Below are positions 57,773 through 64,000 of a stretch of DNA of 64,000 bases, piece after piece; the first letter of the stretch is position 1; each line of letters begins with the position of its first letter. Under the pieces are notes generated by a model. That model made no database searches. It saw only the letters and a list, made by a program, of their open reading frames with translations, and was not told where the DNA came from. Source of the stretch: Marinilabiliaceae bacterium JC017 (GTDB lineage Bacteria; Bacteroidota; Bacteroidia; Bacteroidales; Marinilabiliaceae); the NCBI GenBank assembly GCA_004296775.1, contig RHGE01000026.1:1-64000 (forward strand), in the 5' to 3' direction. The translations under genes and the position numbers were made by a program.

Positions 57773-58549
57773 TTAGGATGGAAAGTAATTCTTTTCAAAT
57801 TCTGTAATGATGTTGAATATATCAGGGGAGAGGCGGCTATAAGCCTTTCTGATTAGTGATTTAGGAATATGTTTATAATATGCTTGAGCAATTCCTCCTG
57901 TTATAGATGCCAGAGTGTTTGTTGGACCTCCAAAATAGATTACCTTTCTAATGGCATCTTCATAATCATTTGATTCAAGAAATGAGGCAAAAATAAGTTT
58001 AATAAACTTGTCTGAACAAATGGTGTGACGGTTAATGTCTTCTTTATAATCTGCTCTGTTTTTAGCTAGTTTTAATTTAAGAGTGTCTTCTACATACGTT
58101 TTAATTGTTTTTTTTGATTCCCCTTGCTTTGCAAGAAATATAGATCCGGCACAGACTCTGGAAGTATTGATGCATTGAGGGGTGTGGTTAATGATTCTGG
58201 AAGTTATTTCGGCTTTATTTTGTGCTTCTTCCAGGGTTGAGGAGGCAAAGCCTATTGGACTAATCCTTGTTATGGCAATTTTTTCTTCTTCTAATTCTAA
58301 ATAGGCTTTATTTGATAAGGCCCATTCAAAAAAATGGGGTAAATATCCAGCTATTGGGAATTTTTTAACCCATTCTTTCATTGATGTCTCAATGTTTTTT
58401 TCTCGTAGCAGAGCATCTGCTGTGGAAATGGTAAGTATTGTGTTATCAGTGAAAGAAGATTGTGGGTTAAATAACTGAATGTCTAAGGTTGGTTCTGGGT
58501 GGTTAATGTATCCGGAACCGATGATGTCACCAATGATTATTCCTTTCAT
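57773..58549 (-). CDS. ADP-ribosylglycohydrolase family protein
   Basis: 258 residues from the ATG at 58549 (TTG at 58573 is the longer option). KGIIIGDIIGSGYI at the start and SFTDNTILTISTADALL near residue 28 give the family's first metal-binding motif (usually F[TS]DDT; here TDNT). The rest is helical, with YFGGPTNTLASITGGIAQAYY near 211 as the second metal motif, where the family has GGDTD[TS]; the acidic residues are replaced by GGPTN. This suggests a changed or lost activity compared with classical DraG-type hydrolases. Confidence 0.8.
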   Translation of the reverse strand: MKGIIIGDIIGSGYINHPEPTLDIQLFNPQSSFTDNTILTISTADALLREKNIETSMKEWVKKFPIAGYLPHFFEWALSNKAYLELEEEKIAITRISPIGFASSTLEEAQNKAEITSRIINHTPQCINTSRVCAGSIFLAKQGESKKTIKTYVEDTLKLKLAKNRADYKEDINRHTICSDKFIKLIFASFLESNDYEDAIRKVIYFGGPTNTLASITGGIAQAYYKHIPKSLIRKAYSRLSPDIFNIITEFEKNYFPS

Positions 58550-58573
58550 AGGTAGTGTTTTGGGATTTGACAA

Positions 58574-59015
58574 ACAAATATAACCAGAAAAACATTTTGT
58601 TACTAATAGTTGAAATTAAATTATGGCGAATGGCAATAATTCTTTTATGTTTCTTCAATAATGAGGGATGAATGTATTAAATTAAGATACAGATGTCTGT
58701 GTGGTTTTTGTGTTGTGTTTCATGCGTAAGTTTAGAAATAATGTGGACTGTGAATTTTGCTACAAATGACTTACCTTTAGTAATGAATGATTAGGTTATT
58801 TAGGTATTATCATTAATTATCGAATAGCAGTGTAATAAATGAATCTTTACTAAACTAGACGTATAATTCCGAGCAGATAGTAATGGTTTCATCCATGGTT
58901 GAGAGTGAATATTGAATTCGCAGAAGGATGTATTGATGTTAATTAGTGAAATTTTTCTGTGGAGAAGTCTCTGTGATATGATATTTTGTGGTAGTGAAAT
59001 TTGTTTTCATCTAAA
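58574..59015. other. 440-bp AT-rich intergenic region
   Basis: No gene or strong hairpin seen. It should hold the divergent promoters of the ADP-ribosylglycohydrolase-like gene and the AI-2E-type transporter gene, but no clear TAnnTTTG box is visible. Confidence 0.4.
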
Positions 59016-60119
59016 ATGAATGATAGAATAAAATACATTTTAGGAGTGTTGCTTTTTATTTTGGCAATTTGGCTTTTTTGGTACTTTAAGTCGATTGTCC
59101 TTTTTGTTGTTATTTCTGCTGTATTATCATTAGTCTCACGACCCATTTTTGATTTTATAAAAAAATTCAGATTGGGTAATAAACATCCTTCAAATTCTTT
59201 GGCAGCTTTATGTACACTTCTTTTTTTATGGGTTTTTATACTACTTTTTTTTCGTTACAGTGTACCTATTGTCATTAGGGAAATTCAATTCTTATCAGAA
59301 GTTGATTTACCAGTTGTTTTTTCTCGAGTTGAAAAATTATTTAAAAGTGGATTTGGGTCTTTAAATGATTCATGGATAGGAAAGGATGGGGTGCAAATTA
59401 TAGAGGAGCAATTAAAGGAGGCTGCATTAACTTTTTTTGATTTTGCCAAAATTAGTGATGTGGTCTCATCAGTTGCAGGCTTTTTAGGTGGTACTTTTGT
59501 TTTTGCTTTTGCAACTACCTTTATTACGTTTTTCTTTTTGAAAGAGGATTGGTTACTGATGGAAGGTATTTTGTTGATCGTCCCGGTACAATATGAAGAA
59601 GGCCTTGAGCATGTCTTGAGTTCCGTACGTCAATTGTTAAGGCGTTATTTCATTGGAATACTTTTTCAAATAGTTCTTATCTGTTTTTTTGTTACCAGTG
59701 GTTTTATGATTATTGGTGTGTCTTTCGAGCATGCTATTGTCGTTGGTTTATTTTCCGGATTTATAAATGTAATACCCTACTTAGGGCCTTTAATTGGTGC
59801 CTTTTTTGGAATGTTGGTAGGATTAATTGTTTATCTCCAAATGGCTGTTCCTCCCGATTTTATTGGTTTTTTATGGGGAATGATACTGGTGTATTTAATA
59901 GTACAGCTACTGGATAATATGGTTTTTCAGCCGGTTATTTTTTCATCTAGTGTTAAGGCACATCCATTAGAAATTTTCATAGTTATTTTAATGGCTGGTT
60001 ACATGTCTGGAATACCAGGAATGTTTTTTGCGATACCTGTTTATACCATTATCCGGGTAGTTGCCAGGGAATTCTTTTTTAATTATAAGCTGGTTAAAAA
60101 ATTGACCAGAAAATTGTAA
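59016..60119 (+). CDS. AI-2E family transporter-like membrane protein
   Basis: 367 residues from the ATG at 59016. It has about seven to eight TM segments: two near the N-terminus (ILGVLLFILAIWLFWYF and LFVVISAVLSLVSRPIFDFI), a long soluble loop, and the C-terminal set with the family's conserved FSGFINVIPYLGPLIGAF near 245. Family members export small molecules or act as Na+/H+ antiporters; the substrate is not known. Confidence 0.85.
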   Translation: MNDRIKYILGVLLFILAIWLFWYFKSIVLFVVISAVLSLVSRPIFDFIKKFRLGNKHPSNSLAALCTLLFLWVFILLFFRYSVPIVIREIQFLSEVDLPVVFSRVEKLFKSGFGSLNDSWIGKDGVQIIEEQLKEAALTFFDFAKISDVVSSVAGFLGGTFVFAFATTFITFFFLKEDWLLMEGILLIVPVQYEEGLEHVLSSVRQLLRRYFIGILFQIVLICFFVTSGFMIIGVSFEHAIVVGLFSGFINVIPYLGPLIGAFFGMLVGLIVYLQMAVPPDFIGFLWGMILVYLIVQLLDNMVFQPVIFSSSVKAHPLEIFIVILMAGYMSGIPGMFFAIPVYTIIRVVAREFFFNYKLVKKLTRKL

Positions 60120-60163
60120 GATGCATTTCTTTGTTGTGTACACCCCGTTTCTATTCTTTTTTT

Positions 60164-60580
60164 TCATGTTTTTAATTCTGAAAGCAGTTCGGAGTTAATC
60201 TGATTCTTCATTTTTGTCTTCTTTGTTTTACTCCAATTGCTTCTATAATCTTCCACGTCATAATAATCTTCAAATAGTCCATAAACTTTTTCAAAACCTA
60301 TACTGTCGAAGCAGTATCTCTTACTCTCAACATAGAAATCAAAACTATTGAAAGCATTATTCTTTATCTCATAAATCCCTTCTATAACTTCTGGTTTTTC
60401 GGTTAAGATATCTTCAATTAATCCTTCTGCATAAATCAATGCCGCCTCTCTTCGTTCTGGTATTTTTATATTTAATTCTTCAAGCTTTTTTTCAAAATAG
60501 TCATGTATTAGAAATGAACTTTCATGTTTACTAAAGCCTGCAAGAATCACTAACGACTCAGATTCTAATCTTTCTTGCAT
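60164..60580 (-). CDS. hypothetical protein, 138 residues
   Basis: Not recognised. Mainly helical and acidic, with LESESLVILAGFSKHESSF near the start. It stands at the border between conserved host genes and the decayed accessory stretch. Confidence 0.55.
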   Translation of the reverse strand: MQERLESESLVILAGFSKHESSFLIHDYFEKKLEELNIKIPERREAALIYAEGLIEDILTEKPEVIEGIYEIKNNAFNSFDFYVESKRYCFDSIGFEKVYGLFEDYYDVEDYRSNWSKTKKTKMKNQINSELLSELKT

Positions 60581-60597
60581 TAAATAAACTTCTGGCG

Positions 60598-60812
60598 CCG
60601 ATTTGCAATCGGGGCCTTATGAATAAACAACCCCTCGCTGGTGCGGGATTGTATCTCGTCCCATTGAAATTCCGGCTCACTTTAGTTATTGATAAGAGGT
60701 ATAGACTGTGAGATTGGGAATAACCGTTTGTCGGATTGGAAGTAACCGTTCCAGGATTCGTGGGTAAGTGTCCACTATCGTTGGCGATGTTTTAACACAG
60801 ATTGCAAATCCG
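60598..60812. repeat. about 215-bp element bounded by inverted GATTTGCAATC copies
   Basis: CCGATT-TGC-AATCGG (60598-60612) is a hairpin. The 11-mer GATTTGCAATC in it returns as its exact reverse complement, GATTGCAAATC, at 60800-60810. No gene lies between them. The layout is like REP/BIME-type elements mobilised by RAYT transposases. The gap continues to 60930 without a gene. Confidence 0.45.
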
Positions 60813-60930
60813 CGCTAGTTGGGATCGAAAGGAAGGGGCGAAGCCCGCGTACTACGGTGGTGTGAGAACTTTTTCGCTAGGCTATTGGCCTGGCGGCTGG
60901 CTACTCTATTGGTAGCAGTTTTTATTATTC

Positions 60931-61497
60931 TCAATAGTATTTTTCAATTCCTCCAAATCCTTTAATCTGTTTATTTTCTTTCGTCTTGTCGATGAAGTTA
61001 ATTAATCGCTTTTCAAATTCATCAGGTCTTTTTCTTGCACTGTCAATGTATGCAATTCTGATTCGTTTATAGGGCTCTGAAAAAAATAGATAATTCTCCC
61101 AAACACCCTTATCCGATTTTAACCGTTTTATGATGTCTTCTGGAAAAACGAATTCTTGTTGAATTATTTTTGAAACTTCGTCCTTAATTGAATTGTGAAT
61201 CAAGTTGTTTTCAAATAGCCTTTTCAAACGTTCTATATTCGGTTGTGAGAAAGAAGAGTTTTTTCTTCGTTTACAAAATCTTTGGATAGTAGTTTCTTCA
61301 TCTAATGATTTCACCGTACTATCAATCCACCCAAAACATAGAGCTTCTTCAACTGCGTCATTATATAAGATTCGTTTTTTACCTGTCTTTTTTAATGGAT
61401 ATTCTAACCAAATATCATCCTTAGTCTCAAAATTGTTTTCGAGCCATTCTCTCCAATTCTGTCTTTCTGTAAAATATTTGGTTTCCATTTTCTTCAT
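60931..61497 (-). CDS. YdeI/OmpD-associated family protein
   Basis: 188 residues. The first half has REWLENNFETKDDIWLEYPLKK and LYNDAVEEALCFGWIDSTVK with IQRFCKRRKNSSFSQPNIERL, the signature of the YdeI/bacteriocin-protection family. The C-terminal half is helical, with a DSARKRPDEFEKRLINFID tail. Function in the cell is unclear; some family members affect resistance to peptides. Confidence 0.85.
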   Translation of the reverse strand: MKKMETKYFTERQNWREWLENNFETKDDIWLEYPLKKTGKKRILYNDAVEEALCFGWIDSTVKSLDEETTIQRFCKRRKNSSFSQPNIERLKRLFENNLIHNSIKDEVSKIIQQEFVFPEDIIKRLKSDKGVWENYLFFSEPYKRIRIAYIDSARKRPDEFEKRLINFIDKTKENKQIKGFGGIEKYY

Positions 61498-61907
61498 TTC
61501 TCAAATTGCTGCCAACGGCTCGAATATGGGGCGTTTGGCATTTTGAAACACCAACCTATCAAACCGCTATATATTTTATTAAATGTTGCCATGCTCAAAT
61601 TTAGCACTATCCGCCAAATGACCTATATTTTTTGTGTGTGCCCTGCATGAGCAGCAGTGCACGCTATTGTAAGTTCTAGAAAAAGTCAAAAAATACAAAT
61701 TATTTGAAATAGAACAAGCAATAGTGAGTATTAATCATCCAGAAGGTGAATTGAAAATCACGAACTCCTCTGTATTATGAATAATTGTGAGTAAAGTCCC
61801 ATCACGGGCGGAGGTAACGCTTCGAACCGTTAGTAAGCTGCAAGGTGGGTGGTTCGGCTAGACCCGAGCATTGGAGATTATTTGTGAGCGATTAGTGCAG
61901 CAAATAC
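61498..61907. other. intergenic region before the intron remnant
   Basis: No gene. It has an imperfect palindrome TGCCAACG / CGTTTGGCA (61510-61540). The last 120 bases (from about 61785) may belong to the 5' RNA part of a group II intron, because the reverse transcriptase remnant follows. Confidence 0.35.
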
Positions 61908-62319
61908 CGACTTCTGGGTATTTCTATCGCTATAGACCGTATGCTGCAACAGGCTGTATCACGCGTAGTGATGATGCATTACTAAACGGACTTTTCAACA
62001 TATAGCTATGGTTTTATTTACCAACATATTTGTTTTCAAAGGAGTTCATGAATCGCTTCGCTTATTTCGTCCCGCGGCGAAACACACAGCAAGCGGCAGA
62101 AAAATCGCTTAGTTATATTAACTCAGGTTATCAGCTCATTGTTAAAATAGACTTGATCCCGATATAGTTGATCACACCTTACTATTACAGTTGTTATACC
62201 GAAAGATCAAATGTAAACAAACCATGTGTTTAATCCGTCGTTGGTTACGTGCCCCACTTGAAAAAGATGGTAAACTAATTAAACGCAGAATTGAGGTACG
62301 AAATCATGAACATCTTTAA
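61908..62319 (+). pseudogene. group II intron reverse transcriptase/maturase remnant
   Basis: Four pieces in shifting frames match the family in the right order. RLLGISIAIDRMLQQAV from 61908 (usual R.LGIP..IDR..QQA) comes first, then TYSYGF near 62000, then NTQQAAEKSLSYINSGYQ and LIVKIDL near 62090-62155. Last is DIVDHTLLLQLL with LIRRWLRAPLEKDGKLIKRR, 62146-62319. Stops and frameshifts separate them, and the catalytic YADD region and everything after it are missing. It is a dead, 5'-fragment relic of a retroelement. Confidence 0.75.
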
Positions 62320-62426
62320 AAGAAAATAGTATTTCCACAAAATTTGAGACACTACCAACTAATATTTTTTAGACAAACAGGAAATTGGCATTTTTCCACA
62401 TCAGATTGCTCATTATTGCTGTCAGA

Positions 62427-62606
62427 TTGCCGCGGGAAGCCGCAAAATTACCGATGGAGATCACCAAATTGCTAATGGGCTACCACTTATTGCCAATGGA
62501 CTACCACTTATTACCAATTGAAGGGTACAAATTGCCAATGGGAAGCATCAAACTTCCAATGGGATTCGAAAAAGTCCCAATGGAAGGGGTCAACCTGCCT
62601 CGGGAC
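62427..62606 (+). repeat. degenerate 21-bp tandem repeat, about 8.5 units
   Basis: Units coding LPMxxxK-like heptads (LPREAAK, LPMEITK, LLMGYHL, LPMDYHL, LPIEGYK, LPMGSIK, LPMGFEK, VPMEGVN, LPRD) follow each other. The DNA core is AATTGCCAATGG or close variants. The 74-codon open frame over it (62385-62609) looks like a product of the repeat rather than a gene. Confidence 0.6.
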
Positions 62607-62630
62607 TAGTAAAATCAAGGAATTCAAATC

Positions 62631-63032
62631 TTAGTTGATTTGGTACTTATCTTTTCTTGCCGGATTTTTCCAGAAAATATATCGGCCATATTCCCTTACT
62701 ACGCTGACTTTGTTTGCAAGCAATGTATATGCCTTGTCGCGTAATGTTTTAATGGCGTTGTTTTCATCTTTCGATCCGTTTGATGGCGCCAGCAGTTCAA
62801 ACAGCTGATGAGATGTTGTTCTTGCTGTTTGCAGCTTTTCTGTTTCAAAACTGATTTTAGTAAATGGTTGAGGATTTTTCTCACCCAGCACCGCCAACTC
62901 AACTAAGTCCTGAATCATATCAGCATGTCCACCACCTTCACGGATACGCATTACCTTCTTTTTCAAATCTGGTTGGTCTCGGTAGGCAAAAGTAAAGTGA
63001 TGCAGAAGCTCATCTCTCAGTCCATAGGCCAT
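62631..63032 (-). CDS. hypothetical protein, 133 residues, perhaps a 3' fragment
   Basis: Not recognised. Mainly helical, with LKKKVMRIREGGGHADMIQD near residue 25 and EYGRYIFWKNPARKDKY at the end. It lies in a decayed region next to repeats and may be the remaining 3' part of a longer gene. Confidence 0.45.
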   Translation of the reverse strand: MAYGLRDELLHHFTFAYRDQPDLKKKVMRIREGGGHADMIQDLVELAVLGEKNPQPFTKISFETEKLQTARTTSHQLFELLAPSNGSKDENNAIKTLRDKAYTLLANKVSVVREYGRYIFWKNPARKDKYQIN

Positions 63033-63124
63033 TGGCGATTGCTCTAACTATTCTTTTTGGACCTCATGACGGGCTCATACATTAGGCCTGGTAATATTAC
63101 GGTTGGCATGCCCGCAAAGACTAC

Positions 63125-63154
63125 AAAAGCCGCATATTTGCATATGCAGCTTTT
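63125..63154. terminator. terminator for the leftward S41 peptidase gene
   Basis: AAAAGC-C-GCATAT / ATATGC-A-GCTTTT with a 4-nt loop, about 30 bases after the stop at 63185, flanked by A and T on the two sides. Confidence 0.7.
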
Positions 63155-63184
63155 ATAGTATAATAATAGGTTTAAAATTTCTGA

Positions 63185-64000
63185 TTAGCGCACTTCAAAT
63201 TCCTGATGGTCGGGTTTTACATACTTTTTCGTTTCTAATTTTTTAAGGATAACCTCAATGGCTTTTTCCAGTTGCGGGTCAATGTTTTTAGCTAACTGCC
63301 CGGCATCTTCATCCACTTCCACATCCGGATCAACGCCATGCCCTTCTTTAAACCACTCGCCGGTATATGGGTTGTACATACGGAAAGTTGGCGCTGTTAC
63401 CATTCCGCCATCTATCAGTTGCGGCATACCCGAAATGCCAATCAGTCCGCCCCAGGTGCGTGTGCCCACCAATTCGCCTAAGCCGGTTTTACGGAAATAG
63501 TCGGGGAAGGCATCACCTCCTGAACCACTCCATCCATTAATCATCATCACCTTCGGCCCAAAATGAGCTACCGGAGGCCACTGCCAATCTTTGCCATCGC
63601 GCACGGCCCAAAAGGCCAAAGGCTTGCGATTTAACAGTTCTATAAACCGGTCGGGAATTTGTCCGCCGTTATTAAAGCGTTCGTCGATAATTAGAGCGGC
63701 TTTGGTCCATTGCCCCATAAACTGACGCACCAGCTCGTTTTGTCCATCGATACCGGTACTAGGTACATAAATATAGCCTACCTGGCCATTTGTCGCTTCT
63801 GCCACACGTGCCCGTTTACCTTCTATCCATTCGAGGTTACGCAGGCGGTATTCATCCTCCATGGTAGTAACCACTACTTTTCGGGCATCGGCAAATTGGG
63901 GTTTGCTGTTCACTGTTAATTCAATGGTTTTACCGGCGTAGCCTTGCAAGGCGGCATATGGCGATGAGTTCACATCTACCGGGATGCCGTTCACTGCCAG
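63185..64000 (-). CDS. C-terminal part of a tricorn-type S41 peptidase (cut by the window edge)
   Basis: The last 270 or so residues are in the window; the gene continues beyond 64000. The first part is the end of a PDZ domain (MNGIPVDVNSSPYAALQGYA then TIELTVNSK). The S41 tail-specific protease domain follows: VGYIYVPSTGIDGQNELVRQ near residue 72, LIIDERFNNGGQIPDRFIE near 98, and the catalytic Ser region MMINGWSGSGGDAFPDYF near 149. The NPYTGEWFKEGHGVDPDVEV block near 208 is typical of tricorn-type enzymes. It should be exported or periplasmic, but the N-terminal signal is outside the window. Confidence 0.9.
   Translation of the reverse strand: MAVNGIPVDVNSSPYAALQGYAGKTIELTVNSKPQFADARKVVVTTMEDEYRLRNLEWIEGKRARVAEATNGQVGYIYVPSTGIDGQNELVRQFMGQWTKAALIIDERFNNGGQIPDRFIELLNRKPLAFWAVRDGKDWQWPPVAHFGPKVMMINGWSGSGGDAFPDYFRKTGLGELVGTRTWGGLIGISGMPQLIDGGMVTAPTFRMYNPYTGEWFKEGHGVDPDVEVDEDAGQLAKNIDPQLEKAIEVILKKLETKKYVKPDHQEFEVR

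Noticed and set aside
59095-59102. Seventh GTCCTTT copy
   Set aside because: It lies inside a host membrane protein gene and lacks the C-rich continuation; a chance match.
61510-61540. Integron attC-like palindrome (TGCCAACG / CGTTTGGCA)
   Set aside because: The core does not fit the attC consensus (RYYYAAC / GTTRRRY) and no integrase or cassette array is near.
62385-62609. 74-codon open frame with repeated LPM heptads as a gene
   Set aside because: It is entirely made of a degenerate 21-bp DNA tandem repeat, sits in decayed DNA and has no ribosome site. Treated as a repeat.

Overview
The window is a piece of a Bacteroidota chromosome (probably class Bacteroidia) carrying a complete-looking 45-kb temperate phage. 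The evidence for the phylum is sequence-based: promoters of the TTTG / TAnnTTTG type, weak host ribosome sites, and host genes typical of the phylum (type B ribosomal protein L31, GlmU-like nucleotidyltransferase, tricorn-type S41 peptidase).

Layout. (1) 1-4360, host: about 0.9 kb without a gene, a membrane proton/sodium-pumping pyrophosphatase (hppA) and a PLP-dependent threonine/serine dehydratase. (2) 4361-49698, prophage, bounded by a 17-bp direct repeat (GGGTGAAAGACCGGTTT) equal to the 3' end of tRNA-His(GTG). The tyrosine recombinase gene lies next to the intact tRNA. (3) 49683-60119, conserved host genes: tRNA-His, AlkD-like protein, class V aminotransferase, acetyltransferase-like protein, L31, GlmU-like protein, Lon, ADP-ribosylglycohydrolase, AI-2E-type transporter. 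(4) 60120-64000, a decayed accessory stretch: YdeI-like protein, inverted-repeat element, group II intron reverse transcriptase remnant, 21-bp tandem repeat, and the 3' part of an S41 peptidase gene running off the edge.

Prophage organisation. A leftward repressor with three tandem HTH domains faces a rightward Cro-like gene across a palindromic operator. Early rightward genes follow (LuxR-type HTH, DUF4406-like, PAPS-reductase-like, ASCH-like, primase-helicase), ending in a 290-bp cluster of 13 TGTTACA/TGTAACA repeats that is the best candidate origin. The late genes are in an unusual order: S49 protease and capsid protein with built-in scaffold region, likely tail tube protein, a Panacea-type toxin-antitoxin pair, a coiled-coil protein with a likely programmed -1 frameshift (tail assembly chaperone pattern), small and large terminase, portal, connectors, an accessory cassette with its own operators, tape measure, tail fibre and baseplate proteins, holins and amidase. 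A right-end control region holds an antisense pair (ribbon-helix-helix protein and small membrane peptide), a P22-type antirepressor and the integrase.

The observations most worth following are the A-rich -1 slippery site at 21660, an early gene (13468-13914) whose C-terminus is a deleted copy of the large terminase Walker B region, TGTTACA repeats shared between the candidate origin and the toxin-antitoxin promoter, a GTCCTTT-based motif repeated in front of six late gene groups, and the accessory cassette at 29.5-31.8 kb.
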